Source: Chitinophaga eiseniae
GTDB lineage: Bacteria; Bacteroidota; Bacteroidia; Chitinophagales; Chitinophagaceae
DNA length: 64,000 nucleotides
Reading direction: 5' to 3'
Assembly (NCBI RefSeq): GCF_012641265.1
Contig: NZ_JABAHZ010000013.1
Span: 50,505-114,504, forward strand
This document shows positions 44,967-54,016 of this stretch, piece after piece (positions within the stretch are counted from its first letter, which is position 1; every line of letters starts with the position of its first letter). The position numbers were made by a program, and so were the translations under genes. Under the pieces are notes generated by a model. It saw only the letters and a program-made list of their open reading frames with translations. It did not search any database and was not told the DNA's origin.

Positions 44967-45282
44967 AAAAAATACTTTATAAATTTTTTCCACAGGTGGT
45001 CCGGCGGCTATAGTAGCCCTTTCGATCCCATTTTGCACCTGATAATGTGTATTTTTTAATAATGCATGTTGATAATATGTTTATAAGTATTTGTTTTATG
45101 TGCAAATCGTGTTAATTACATATCCTGCGGGATATTAGAGAAAAGCAAGAAAGTGGGAAAATATATAAATACCAGCCACAGCCGCCAGGGTGAAAAACAG
45201 CTGTTTGGCCGATTTAATTCCCTCTTTTGCAAAATTTTAACAGCAATGAAAATCTCTCTGCCTTACATTTACATTTAATTCT

Positions 45283-45290
45283 TAATTTTG
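45283..45290 (+). promoter_or_regulatory. -7-like box immediately upstream of bamD
   Basis: TAATTTTG matches TAnnTTTG, but it ends only 10 bp before the bamD ATG. The transcript would be nearly leaderless. No good -33 element is present; a chance match is possible. Confidence 0.3.
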
Positions 45291-45300
45291 CCACTCTTTT

Positions 45301-46131
45301 ATGCAGAAATTTTTATTGTACATCAGTGTTATTGCGCTTGTCATCACCACCTCCTGTAATAACCAGTTACGGAGAATAGAGAAAAGCAACAACTTTGAGA
45401 AGAAGCTGGAATACGCCAACCAGTTATTCCAGAAGAAGAAATACAATACAGCAATTACACTCTATACGGACCTGGTACAAGTGTATAAGGGGACCGATAA
45501 GTTTGAGCCGATGTATTATAATTTTGCATACTGCTCTTACTATGTAAAGGATTATATCCAGGCAGCTTTCCAGTTTAAAAATTACCTGGACCTGTTCCCG
45601 AACAGCCCAAGAGCCGTGGAAATAGATTATATGCAGGCCTATTGCTATTATAAGCAGTCGCCCAAGGTATCCCTGGATCAAACCAATACCATGAAGGCCA
45701 TTGCTGCTATGCAAACCTTTATCAATAACTATCCCACTGCGGAAAAAGTGGCGGAAGCCAATCTCGTGATCGAATTGTGCCGCCGCAAACTGGAAAAGAA
45801 AGAGTTCAACAGCGCCGAATTGTATTATAACCTCGGCTTTTTTAAAGCAGCCGGTATTGCCTTCAAAAGCCTGATGCGCAATTACCCCGACTCTGATAAA
45901 AGCGATGGATACAAAGTAATGGCTATCAGGGCTTATTACAATTATGCTAAGAACAGTATCCCGGAGAAACAGAAGGAGCGTTATGCCACTGTGCTGGACG
46001 AATACCTGGACTTCGCGGATCACTACCCGAACAGCAAATTGAAGCCGGATGCCGAAAAATTTTATACCTTAGCACAAAACAACATAAAATCACTGGATAA
46101 TGAGCAAATTAAAGCGAAGTCTAACCAGTAG
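45301..46131 (+). CDS. bamD: Outer membrane protein assembly factor BamD
   Basis: Outer-membrane lipoprotein of the BAM complex that inserts beta-barrel proteins, 276 residues. The lipoprotein signal MQKFLLYISVIALVITTSC is followed by tandem TPR-like helices (RRIEKSNNFEKKLEYANQLF, FQFKNYLDLFPNSPRA, DFADHYPNSKL). The C-terminal end overlaps the rpoZ start by 32 bp. Length and repeat pattern fit BamD (YfiO) of Bacteroidota. Confidence 0.92.
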   Translation: MQKFLLYISVIALVITTSCNNQLRRIEKSNNFEKKLEYANQLFQKKKYNTAITLYTDLVQVYKGTDKFEPMYYNFAYCSYYVKDYIQAAFQFKNYLDLFPNSPRAVEIDYMQAYCYYKQSPKVSLDQTNTMKAIAAMQTFINNYPTAEKVAEANLVIELCRRKLEKKEFNSAELYYNLGFFKAAGIAFKSLMRNYPDSDKSDGYKVMAIRAYYNYAKNSIPEKQKERYATVLDEYLDFADHYPNSKLKPDAEKFYTLAQNNIKSLDNEQIKAKSNQ

Positions 46132-46441
46132 CCTTAATCCCTGGGTAGAAACCAAAAATACTACCGACATTAAGAACAGAACTGGTAATTTATATGAGTC
46201 TATTGCCGTGATAGCCAAACGCGCCAATCAGATCAATATTTCCGTGAAAGAGGAGCTCCATTCCAAACTGGAAGAGTTTGCCAGCCATACGGACAACCTC
46301 GAGGAAGTGCACGAGAATAAAGAGCAGATCGAAATTTCCCGTTTTTACGAAAGATTGGCTAATCCAGCTATTCAGGCTACGCAGGAATTCCTGGACAACA
46401 AAATTTATTTCCGCAAGAACGACGACGATTTGTTCAGCTAA
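46100..46441 (+). CDS. rpoZ: DNA-directed RNA polymerase omega subunit
   Basis: Small RNA polymerase subunit, 113 residues. The core RTGNLYESIAVIAKRANQIN matches the omega/Rpb6 helix that wraps the beta' C terminus. The acidic C-terminal part (about 55-113) is longer than in E. coli, as usual in Bacteroidota. It begins inside the last codons of bamD (32-bp overlap), so both come from one transcript. A terminator follows about 60 bp after its stop. Confidence 0.88.
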   Translation: MSKLKRSLTSSLNPWVETKNTTDIKNRTGNLYESIAVIAKRANQINISVKEELHSKLEEFASHTDNLEEVHENKEQIEISRFYERLANPAIQATQEFLDNKIYFRKNDDDLFS

Positions 46442-46501
46442 TCCGTCCCACATTATTTTGTGAGGTACGCGATTGCGAAAAAGAAAAATATTAATTTCAT
46501 G

Positions 46502-46534
46502 GCGGCAGAATGATTTCTGCCGCTTTTCGTTTTT
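46502..46534 (+). terminator. Terminator after rpoZ
   Basis: Perfect 9-bp stem GCGGCAGAA (46502-46510) with TTCTGCCGC (46515-46523), 4-nt loop, then TTTTCGTTTTT. It would fall inside coaBC if the longest frame were used, which supports the coaBC start at 46560. Confidence 0.85.
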
Positions 46535-46559
46535 GTATATGTCCATGGACGCTATAAAC

Positions 46560-47768
46560 ATGCTACAAGGAAAGAAAATCCTGCTGGGAGTGTCCGGCAG
46601 CATCGCCGCCTATAAGGCGGCTACCCTTATCCGGCTGCTGGTAAAGGAAGGCGCTACTGTAAAAGTGGTGATGACACCCGCCGCTGCCGACTTTATCACC
46701 CCGCTCACCCTGGCTACCCTTTCCAAAAACGAGGTGCCCATGAATATCAGCGACCATAGCAGCTGGAATAACCATGTAATGCTGGGACGCTGGGCCGATG
46801 TAATGGTAATTGCCCCCGCCTCCGCCAATACCATCGCTAAAATGGCTTCCGGCCTTTGTGATAACCTCTTAATGGCCGTATACCTCTCTGCTACCTGCCC
46901 GGTGCTGTTTGCCCCCGCCATGGACGAGGACATGTGGCATCATCCGGCTACCCGCCGCAATGTGGATAAACTCATCTCCTACGGAAATCAACAAATACCG
47001 GTAGCCGCCGGGGAACTGGCCAGCGGACTCTTTGGTGAAGGCCGCATGGCTGAACCCGAACAGATAGTAGCCTACCTGCAACAGCACTTTCAACAAAAAG
47101 TACCTGTAAATAAACCACTTGGCGGAAAATTAGCCATTGTTACTGCCGGTCCCACAATAGAACATATTGACCCGGTACGCTATATCAGTAATCATTCCAG
47201 CGGAAAAATGGGTATTGCTATTGCTGAAGCCCTGGCCGATGCGGGCGCCAATGTGCAACTGGTACTGGGGCCTACCCCCCAGCAAACCAGCCACCCCGAT
47301 ATTACCACTACCCGCATACAAACAGCCCAGGAAATGTTTGAAGCCGTAACCACCCGCTTTTCCCAGGCCGATATTGTAGTGGCAGCAGCTGCTGTGGCAG
47401 ATTACCGCCCTGCTAACATAGCTGATAAGAAAATCAAGAAGGGGGAAGCGCAGTTACATATTGACCTGGAAAAAACGCCCGACATCCTGCGCTCGCTGGG
47501 AGATACCAAAGCTCCTCAGCAGCTGCTGGTAGGCTTTTCCCTGGAAACCAACAACGAAAAGGAGTATGCACTCAAAAAACTCCGGGAAAAGCACCTGGAT
47601 ATGATCGTGATGAACTCACTGGCCGATGCCGGTGCGGGCTTTAACTATGATACCAACAAAATAACCCTGTTCGATAAAAATGGCCGGGAACAAAGCTTTC
47701 CACTGAAATCTAAACAGGCCGTGGCGCAGGATATTGTTTCCGCTATAATAGAATTGCAACATGCATAA
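46560..47768 (+). CDS. coaBC: Bifunctional phosphopantothenoylcysteine decarboxylase / phosphopantothenate--cysteine ligase
   Basis: Coenzyme A synthesis, two steps from 4'-phosphopantothenate. The frame extends to 46473, but the start is put at 46560 (MLQGKKILLGVSGSIAAYKA). That is the family N terminus and it avoids including the rpoZ terminator. The N-terminal flavoprotein CoaC domain (about 1-180) has a PxMDEDMW active-site region and the C-terminal CoaB domain has ITAGPTIEHIDPVRYISN-like sequence and a substrate lysine loop. About 402 residues. The stop overlaps the next start by 8 bp. Confidence 0.95.
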   Translation: MLQGKKILLGVSGSIAAYKAATLIRLLVKEGATVKVVMTPAAADFITPLTLATLSKNEVPMNISDHSSWNNHVMLGRWADVMVIAPASANTIAKMASGLCDNLLMAVYLSATCPVLFAPAMDEDMWHHPATRRNVDKLISYGNQQIPVAAGELASGLFGEGRMAEPEQIVAYLQQHFQQKVPVNKPLGGKLAIVTAGPTIEHIDPVRYISNHSSGKMGIAIAEALADAGANVQLVLGPTPQQTSHPDITTTRIQTAQEMFEAVTTRFSQADIVVAAAAVADYRPANIADKKIKKGEAQLHIDLEKTPDILRSLGDTKAPQQLLVGFSLETNNEKEYALKKLREKHLDMIVMNSLADAGAGFNYDTNKITLFDKNGREQSFPLKSKQAVAQDIVSAIIELQHA

Positions 47769-48690
47769 ACGTTTCCCGTTACTTCTGCTGCTGGCTGGCG
47801 CATTGATCCTATACTGCCGCCGCCCCGCCCAGGCCCAGGAAATCAGGGCCAATGTATCTGTGGTGGCAGCCCAGGTACAAGGTGTAGATAAGAAGATATT
47901 TACTACCCTGCAAAATTCCATCCGGGAGTTTCTCAACAACCGTCACTGGGCCAACGATGCATTTACCCCAGCCGAACGGATTGAATGCAATTTCCTGCTG
48001 AATGTAACCGGTACTATAGGTTCCGATACTTATAAGGCCAGTCTCACAATACAGGCTACCCGGCCTGTGTACAACGCCAGCTACGTAACCAGTTTGATGA
48101 ACATCCAGGATAACAGCGTAGTATTCCGGTATGTGGAATTTCAACAGCTGGAATTCAGCGATACCCGGATTGTAGGTAATGACCCGATGTCATCTAATCT
48201 TACGGCTATTCTGGCCTATTATGTGAATATTATACTGGGGCTGGATTATGATTCTTTTTCTCCCCGTGGCGGCGACCCCTATTTCAAAAAAGCGCTGAAT
48301 ATTGTGAATAATGCACCAGATGGGAAGGAAATCAGCGGTTGGAAGGCCTTTGAAGGGAATCGTAACCGTTATTGGCTGCAGGATAACCTGCTGAATGCCA
48401 AGTTCCTCCAGTTCCATGATGTGATGTACCAATACCATCGCCAGGGACTGGATGTGATGTACGATGATGTAGCCAAGGGACGTGCTACGGTACTGAATTG
48501 CCTGAATATGTTATATTCCATTCACCAGGACATTCCCAATTCTATGCTGATGCAGGTGTTTTTTGCCGCAAAAGGGGAAGAATTACAGAAGTTATTTGCG
48601 AAAGCAATGCCACAGGAAAGAAGCCGTGCAGCGGAATTACTGTCCCAGATGGATGTACCCAATGCACAACGGTATCAACAGATGAAATAA
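47761..48690 (+). CDS. DUF4835 protein, PorD-like (type IX secretion)
   Basis: 309 residues with a signal peptide (about 1-25, ...AQAQ). The mature protein has EIRANVSVVAAQVQGVDKKI, NNRHWANDAFTPAERIECNF and YYVNIILGLDYDSFSPRGG, hallmarks of DUF4835, which is annotated PorD of the type IX secretion system in Porphyromonas-type genomes (recalled, not searched). Its start overlaps the coaBC stop by 8 bp, so it is translationally coupled. It is likely periplasmic. The presence of a T9SS client in this window agrees with a working system. Confidence 0.8.
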   Translation: MHKRFPLLLLLAGALILYCRRPAQAQEIRANVSVVAAQVQGVDKKIFTTLQNSIREFLNNRHWANDAFTPAERIECNFLLNVTGTIGSDTYKASLTIQATRPVYNASYVTSLMNIQDNSVVFRYVEFQQLEFSDTRIVGNDPMSSNLTAILAYYVNIILGLDYDSFSPRGGDPYFKKALNIVNNAPDGKEISGWKAFEGNRNRYWLQDNLLNAKFLQFHDVMYQYHRQGLDVMYDDVAKGRATVLNCLNMLYSIHQDIPNSMLMQVFFAAKGEELQKLFAKAMPQERSRAAELLSQMDVPNAQRYQQMK

Positions 48691-48734
48691 TGGCGGAAGG
48701 AAGATTATCTGCCTGCTAAAAGTGAAATGAGATA

Positions 48735-49229
48735 ATGAAGAATATAATAAAATATACCCCCCTGGCTTTATTGGTGCTGTTTATATTTGCCTGCGGAGAG
48801 GGGGATAAAGTACCGGGTAAATATCTTTCGAAAGATAAAATGAGCAGCATTATGACAGATATGTCTATTGCAGATGCTTATAGCAATGAGTTGCAGGTGC
48901 AGCAAAATACTACCTATTCTCCCAATTACGATTCAGTCAGACAGGAAAAAGTGAAGATCTACTATAAGCAGATACTGGATTTGCATAAAGTAACGGTGCA
49001 TGAATTTATGGATAGTTACCGCTATTATGAATCGCATCCCAGCAGGTTGAAAGAGGTATTGGAGATGGTGCAGAATAATATTTCCACCAGGAAACAAAAG
49101 CTGGGTAACCCGATAGAAGAAAATGCGCCGGTCCGGTATCGTTTGAAAAGTATTTTCCCTTATGCCGACAGTGTGATATTGGTTCCCAGGATGGACACGA
49201 TGCGGCCCTTTGTTAAGCGGCAGCAATAA
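48735..49229 (+). CDS. DUF4296 lipoprotein
   Basis: 164 residues. Lipoprotein signal ending FIFACG, then a helical domain with MSSIMTDMSIADAYS and YYKQILDLHKVTVHEFMDSY, the DUF4296 pattern of Bacteroidota. Function unknown. It lies 44 bp after the PorD-like gene and 18 bp before the CoA-transferase genes on the same strand, but no functional link is evident. Confidence 0.8.
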   Translation: MKNIIKYTPLALLVLFIFACGEGDKVPGKYLSKDKMSSIMTDMSIADAYSNELQVQQNTTYSPNYDSVRQEKVKIYYKQILDLHKVTVHEFMDSYRYYESHPSRLKEVLEMVQNNISTRKQKLGNPIEENAPVRYRLKSIFPYADSVILVPRMDTMRPFVKRQQ

Positions 49230-49247
49230 TCTATAAAACACCAAAAC

Positions 49248-49940
49248 ATGAAGAAAGTAGTAGCTAATGCCGATGAAGCGATACAGGATATCCAGGATGG
49301 CGCGGTGCTGATGCTGGGAGGGTTTGGTTTGTGTGGTATTCCGGAAAACTGTATTACCGCGTTGGTAAAGAAAGCTGTAAAAGGATTGACTTGTATTTCC
49401 AACAATGCAGGCGTTGATGACTTTGGCCTGGGGCTGTTATTGAAAACACGGCAAATCCGGAAAATGATGTCGTCTTATGTGGGCGAAAATGCAGAATTTG
49501 AGCGGCAGTTACTGGCCGGAGAGCTGGAGGTAGACCTGATTCCCCAGGGCACCCTGGCCACCCGTATCCAGATGGCAGGTATGGGCATTCCAGCCTTCTT
49601 TACGCCTGCCGGTTATGGCACCGAGGTGGCGGAAGGCAAAGAAGTAAGGCTATTTAACGGAAAACCTCATTTGATGGAACTGGCCCTGCATGCCGATTTC
49701 GCTATTGTGAAAGCCTGGAAAGGCGATACTTCGGGGAACCTGGTATTCCGTAAAACCACGAGAAATTTCAGTTCCTCTATGGCCAGAGCCGGACAAATTA
49801 CAATTGCAGAGGTAGAGCACCTGGTAGAGCCAGGAGAGCTGGACCCGGACAACATCCACGTTCCGGGTATTTATGTGCACCGCATCTTCCAGGGCGGTAA
49901 CTATGAAAAACGGATTGAACGCAGAACCGTTAAGATCTAG
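49248..49940 (+). CDS. scoA: 3-oxoacid CoA-transferase subunit A
   Basis: Alpha subunit of a succinyl-CoA:3-ketoacid (acetoacetate) CoA-transferase, 230 residues. The glycine-rich loop MLGGFGLCGIPEN and the segment QGTLATRIQMAGMGIPAFFTPAGYGT are typical. The active-site glutamate lies in subunit B, encoded 36 bp downstream. The pair interconverts acetoacetate and acetoacetyl-CoA, used for ketone-body, ketogenic amino acid or PHB-type metabolism. Confidence 0.93.
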   Translation: MKKVVANADEAIQDIQDGAVLMLGGFGLCGIPENCITALVKKAVKGLTCISNNAGVDDFGLGLLLKTRQIRKMMSSYVGENAEFERQLLAGELEVDLIPQGTLATRIQMAGMGIPAFFTPAGYGTEVAEGKEVRLFNGKPHLMELALHADFAIVKAWKGDTSGNLVFRKTTRNFSSSMARAGQITIAEVEHLVEPGELDPDNIHVPGIYVHRIFQGGNYEKRIERRTVKI

Positions 49941-49976
49941 TTCATCAAATTTTCCACTCTTCAAATCTGAAATTTT

Positions 49977-50633
49977 ATGTCGCTCGACAAATATGGCATC
50001 GCCAAAAGAATAGCACAGGAGCTGCGGGATGGTATGTATGTTAACCTGGGTATTGGCATCCCAACACTCGTATCCAATTACATTCCGGCAGGAGTGTCTA
50101 TTATGCTGCAATCAGAAAACGGTATACTGGGCATGGGGCCTTACCCGGCTACAGAAGATATAGATGCAGACCTGATCAATGCAGGTAAGGAAACTGTTAC
50201 CCTATTACCAGGAGGAAGTTTCTTTGATTCTTCCGAGAGCTTTGGTATGATCCGCGCTGGGAAAGTAGACCTCACCGTGCTGGGAGCAATGGAAGTTGCT
50301 GATAACGGTGATATTGCCAACTGGAAAATCCCGGGAAAGATGGTAAAGGGAATGGGGGGCGCCATGGATCTGGTGGCATCGGCACGTAATATTATCGTGG
50401 CCATGATGCATACCAATCCTAAGGGGGAAAGTAAATTATTGCCGCAATGTACACTGCCATTAACCGGTGTGAACTGTGTAAAGAAAGTAGTAACAGAGCT
50501 GGCCGTACTGGATGTTACCCCAGATGGTTTTAAACTGCTGGAACGTGCGCCCGGTGTGAGTGTAGACGAAATTCGTGCTAAAACAGCAGGAAGATTAATT
50601 GTTGAAGGTGAAATTCCGGAGATGAAGATCTGA
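49977..50633 (+). CDS. scoB: 3-oxoacid CoA-transferase subunit B
   Basis: Beta subunit of the same CoA-transferase, 218 residues. The catalytic glutamate is in SENGILGMGPYP (E47), and YVNLGIGIPTLVSNYIP matches the CoA-binding region. Normal length. It ends the operon; a terminator-like hairpin follows about 27 bp downstream. Confidence 0.94.
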   Translation: MSLDKYGIAKRIAQELRDGMYVNLGIGIPTLVSNYIPAGVSIMLQSENGILGMGPYPATEDIDADLINAGKETVTLLPGGSFFDSSESFGMIRAGKVDLTVLGAMEVADNGDIANWKIPGKMVKGMGGAMDLVASARNIIVAMMHTNPKGESKLLPQCTLPLTGVNCVKKVVTELAVLDVTPDGFKLLERAPGVSVDEIRAKTAGRLIVEGEIPEMKI

Positions 50634-50942
50634 CCGGATAATTACATATATACGTTACCGTGCCTCTGCGCCTTTATAGGAAGCGGGGGCATTTTATTTT
50701 ACAAAGTGATCATTTTTATACTAAGTATTAAATATGAATGTTTGACGCTTTATATATCTATAATAATGATATTATTTAATTATTCATACCTGGTGGAATG
50801 CTAAGAAAAGGAATGCCAAGTACTGTTTGATATCAGATATTTTGTATCTCCATACATATTTTCCTGGGTTAAAATCCGGAAATCTCAAAGTTCAGAAATA
50901 GCCAAATAAGTGCTAACTTTCACTTTGCTAAAATAGTTCGAG
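50634..50942. other. 309-bp gap between scoB and the aminotransferase gene
   Basis: Apart from the terminator-like hairpin at 50661-50700 it is AT-rich sequence without a supported gene. No full TAnnTTTG promoter was found before the next gene; TCACTTTG, one mismatch, ends about 15 bp upstream of its start. Confidence 0.5.
50661..50700 (+). terminator. Probable terminator of the scoAB operon
   Basis: 9-bp stem TGCCTCTGC (50661-50669) with GCGGGGGCA (50683-50691), two G-U pairs, 13-nt loop, then TTTTATTTT. Confidence 0.5.
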
Positions 50943-51782
50943 GTGCAAGTTGGATTTCTTTGTTATAATGGTAAATATATTCCTGCGGCAGACCCGATTT
51001 TTACTGCGGACAATCGTTCCTTCAGATATGGGGATGGGTGCTTCGAAACGCTGAAAGTATACCAGGGCCATGTATTACTGGCCGATCTTCATTTTGAACG
51101 ACTACTCGCGAGTTTACATTTATTACACTTCGACATTCCTGCTGATTTTACCAAGGCTTTTTTTGTTAAGCAGATCACTGACCTCTGCGCTAAAAACAAT
51201 GTGTCGCACCTGGCACGTGTACGCGTAGCTGTATTCCGCTCTGACGGCGGTTTATACGACCCCGTCAATAATTTGCCCAATTATATTATCCAATGCTGGG
51301 AATTAAGTAAATCAGTATTGGAGTTAAATCAAAATGGCCTGGTAACTGATATCTTCCCGGATGTGAAAAAGAGTTGCGATAAACTTTCTTCTATCAAATC
51401 CAATAACTGCCTGCCTTATGTAATGGCGGCTATGTACGCTAAACAACACCGGCTGAATGAAGCGATCCTGCTGAACCAGTATGGCCGTGTGGCAGACAGT
51501 ACCATCGCCAATGTATTCATTGTACGGAACAAAGTGCTATATACGCCGCCTACTTCGGAAGGAGGCGTATGTGGCGTAATGCGTAAATACCTGTTGCAAA
51601 CAGAATTGCCCTTTAAAGTGGAAGAACGCCCATTGGATATTGATGATCTGGAAATGGCAGACGAAATCTTCCTGACCAATGCCATTTATGGTATTCGCTG
51701 GGTAGGCGTATTCCGCGACAGCAGCTATGGCAATGCTACCGCTGCTATTTTACATGAAGTACTGCATGAAGGAATGTTGTAG
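50943..51782 (+). CDS. Aminotransferase class IV (fold-type IV PLP enzyme)
   Basis: 279 residues; the start codon is GTG at 50943. FTADNRSFRYGDGCFETL is the family opening, and the PLP lysine is in KLSSIKSNNCLPYVMA. VADSTIANVFIVR and TNAIYGIRWV are class IV motifs. The family includes aminodeoxychorismate lyase (PabC), branched-chain and D-amino acid aminotransferases. The RYGDG start and short length favour PabC-like enzymes, but the substrate is not decided by sequence. The photolyase gene follows after 17 bp, probably in one operon. Confidence 0.87.
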   Translation: MQVGFLCYNGKYIPAADPIFTADNRSFRYGDGCFETLKVYQGHVLLADLHFERLLASLHLLHFDIPADFTKAFFVKQITDLCAKNNVSHLARVRVAVFRSDGGLYDPVNNLPNYIIQCWELSKSVLELNQNGLVTDIFPDVKKSCDKLSSIKSNNCLPYVMAAMYAKQHRLNEAILLNQYGRVADSTIANVFIVRNKVLYTPPTSEGGVCGVMRKYLLQTELPFKVEERPLDIDDLEMADEIFLTNAIYGIRWVGVFRDSSYGNATAAILHEVLHEGML

Positions 51783-51799
51783 CTAAATCACCTGTTTGC

Positions 51800-53104
51800 A
51801 TGAAGCCTGAAGTGAGTTTATGCTGGTTCCGCCGCGATCTGCGGCTGGAAGACCAGGCCGCATTTTATTATGCATTATGTGCTGGTAAACCGGTGGTGCC
51901 CGTATTTGTATTTGATACGAATATACTGGATGACCTGGAAGATAAGCAGGATCTGCGCTTACAATTTATCCACGAGGCATTGGAAGATATGCAACGGGAA
52001 CTGGTACTGTACGGCGCCTCCCTGGATATCTTTTACGGCACGCCTGCTGCTGCTTTTGCGTACTGGACCCAGCGGTATAATGTAGCCGCAGTATATACCA
52101 ATCATGACTATGAACCTTATGCAAAAGTACGTGACGCCCTGGTGGAAAAGGAGCTCCGCGAAAGAGGCATTTCCTTTCACACTTATAAAGACCAGGTGAT
52201 CCTCGACCGGAATGAAGTATTGAAAGATAACGGTGAACCATATACGATATTTACGCCGTATAGCCGGAAGTGGCGCGATACATTAACTCCCTTTCATTTG
52301 AAGCCTTATCCCTGCCATCGTTATATCAGGCAATTATACCAGCAACCGGTATTGCTGCTTCCTTCCCTGAAGGAAATGGGTTTTGTGGCAGGTAATAAAT
52401 ATTTTCCAGCAAATGTATTGCCGGAAGCACTGATCCGCGGGTACGATAAAACCCGCGACTTCCCTGCTATGGCGGGCACTTCCAGGGTAGGTGTTCATTT
52501 GCGTTTTGGAACCGTTAGTATTCGTGCGCTGATGCAACCCGCATTACAACTCAACGATACTTTCGCCAAAGAGCTGATATGGCGGGAGTTTTACCAGATG
52601 ATACTCTGGCATTTTCCGCATGTAGTGGGACATTCTTTTAAAAAGGAATACGATAAGATCCAGTGGCGTAACAATGAACAGGAATTTGAACGCTGGTGTA
52701 AAGGCGAAACAGGCTATCCTATTGTGGATGCCGGTATGCGTGAACTCAATGCTACCGGTTATATGCACAACCGTGTACGCATGATTACCGCGAGTTTTTT
52801 AACGAAGCATTTATTGATAGACTGGCGCTGGGGAGAAGCCTACTTTGCGGATAGGTTATTAGACTACGATTTAGCCGCCAATAACGGAGGCTGGCAATGG
52901 GCGGCTGGTTCGGGCTGCGATGCGGCTCCTTATTTCCGGGTATTTAACCCCACTTTGCAGACGCAGAAATTTGATAAAGACCTGCAATATATTCGTAAAT
53001 GGGTGCCGGAGTTTGAAGAGCCTACCTATGTGAAACCAATCGTATCACATGAGGTAGCGAGGAAGCGGGCATTGGAAGTATACGGGAAAGCGCTGAAATC
53101 CTAA
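51800..53104 (+). CDS. phrB: Deoxyribodipyrimidine photolyase / cryptochrome family
   Basis: Light-dependent DNA repair flavoprotein, 434 residues. The N-terminal photolyase domain begins SLCWFRRDLRLEDQAAF. The FAD-binding C-terminal domain shows LIWREFYQMILWHFPHV, GYPIVDAGMRELNATGYMHN and DYDLAANNGGWQWAAG. These are class I CPD photolyase features. A cryptochrome-only role cannot be excluded without testing. It follows the aminotransferase gene by 17 bp and meets mqnD tail to tail. Confidence 0.92.
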   Translation: MKPEVSLCWFRRDLRLEDQAAFYYALCAGKPVVPVFVFDTNILDDLEDKQDLRLQFIHEALEDMQRELVLYGASLDIFYGTPAAAFAYWTQRYNVAAVYTNHDYEPYAKVRDALVEKELRERGISFHTYKDQVILDRNEVLKDNGEPYTIFTPYSRKWRDTLTPFHLKPYPCHRYIRQLYQQPVLLLPSLKEMGFVAGNKYFPANVLPEALIRGYDKTRDFPAMAGTSRVGVHLRFGTVSIRALMQPALQLNDTFAKELIWREFYQMILWHFPHVVGHSFKKEYDKIQWRNNEQEFERWCKGETGYPIVDAGMRELNATGYMHNRVRMITASFLTKHLLIDWRWGEAYFADRLLDYDLAANNGGWQWAAGSGCDAAPYFRVFNPTLQTQKFDKDLQYIRKWVPEFEEPTYVKPIVSHEVARKRALEVYGKALKS

Positions 53105-53107
53105 AAA

Positions 53108-53135
53108 GCAAAGCGGAGATCTATGGTCTCCGCTT
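53108..53135 (-). terminator. Terminator-like hairpin between the photolyase gene and mqnD
   Basis: Stem AAGCGGAGA (53111-53119) with TCTCCGCTT (53127-53135), 7-nt loop. On the minus strand it is followed by TGCTTTTTAG, so it best serves the mqnB-mqnD side. There is no T run on the + side. Confidence 0.5.
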
Positions 53136-53194
53136 GCTATAGATGGTTGTATTATAATAATATGGATTTAAACTGATTACCCCAGGCGGCTGGT

Positions 53195-54001
53195 TTAAGA
53201 ACGGATTTTTTCCGCTGCTTCTATCAACGCCGTCACGGCAGCCTTTCCCTCCTGGCCTAAGTCGAGACTAAAGTCATTTACATACAGGTCGATATGCTGA
53301 CGCATTACCTGTTCATCCATCTCCTGGGCATGTGATTTTACATAGTCGGAGAGCTGAGGGTAAGTGGTGTAGCTGTTCTGCAAACTCTGGTGAATGAGCT
53401 GGTCGAGTTGGTGGCGGGTAGCTTCCGGTACGTCTTTCCTGATAAAGATGCCGCCCAGGGGGATGGGATTGCCGGTAGTCTGTTCCCAGAACTCGCCCAT
53501 GTCCATGAGTTTTACCAGGCCTTTCAGCTGGTAGGTAAAGCGGTTTTCATGGATGATAACACCGGCATCTACGTCGCCGTTTAATACGGCGTTTTCGATC
53601 TCGGAGAACACCATGATCTTTTTATTTTTCGCCTCGGGGAACGCAATGGAAAACAGGAGGTTAGCGGTAGTATTTTCTCCCGGAATGGCAATGCGCAGGT
53701 TTTTGATCTCCTCTTTAGGAATATCTTTCCTGGCAATAAGTAAAGGGCCGCAGCCGCGTCCCAGTGCGCTGCCGCTGTTGAGCAGGTCGTATTGGTCTTT
53801 TACTTTGAGGTATACCGCAAAGCTCAGTTTCGTAATGGCCAGTTTACCCTGTAAAGCCCAGTTATTGAGTGTTTCCACGTCTTCCAGATGGGTATCGAAG
53901 GTAAAATCTTTTGTATCTATTTTTTTATTCACCAATGCGTCGAAAATGAAGGTATCATTTGGGCAGGGTGAAAATCCTAGCGATAAATGCATATGCTCCA
54001 A
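53195..54001 (-). CDS. mqnD: 1,4-dihydroxy-6-naphthoate synthase (futalosine pathway)
   Basis: Menaquinone biosynthesis by the futalosine route, 268 residues. MHLSLGFSPCPNDTFIFDAL (inner start at 53992 is equally possible) opens a periplasmic-binding-protein-like fold. GRGCGPLLIARKDI, IPGENTTANLLFSIAFPEA and HENRFTYQLKGLVKLMDMG are MqnD features. It follows mqnB by 15 bp and forms a two-gene unit with it. Confidence 0.92.
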   Translation of the reverse strand: MEHMHLSLGFSPCPNDTFIFDALVNKKIDTKDFTFDTHLEDVETLNNWALQGKLAITKLSFAVYLKVKDQYDLLNSGSALGRGCGPLLIARKDIPKEEIKNLRIAIPGENTTANLLFSIAFPEAKNKKIMVFSEIENAVLNGDVDAGVIIHENRFTYQLKGLVKLMDMGEFWEQTTGNPIPLGGIFIRKDVPEATRHQLDQLIHQSLQNSYTTYPQLSDYVKSHAQEMDEQVMRQHIDLYVNDFSLDLGQEGKAAVTALIEAAEKIRS

Positions 54002-54016
54002 AATTTTATTTGCTTG

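Larger units (their letters stand above)
44899..45300. other. Divergent control region between mraZ and bamD
   Basis: About 400 bp, AT-rich, with no supported gene. It holds the pentamer array (44932-44966), a second TGGGA-N5-AGGGC pair on the minus strand (45016-45030) and a -7-like box next to bamD (45283-45290). No DnaA-box cluster typical of an origin was seen. Confidence 0.6.

Noticed and set aside
44899..45300. Possible replication origin (AT-rich, with a TTTTTCCACAGG stretch)
   Set aside because: No cluster of DnaA boxes and no dnaA or gyrB neighbours; better explained as a promoter region.
46473..46559. Upstream extension of coaBC
   Set aside because: It would contain the rpoZ terminator and has no similarity to the CoaBC N terminus.
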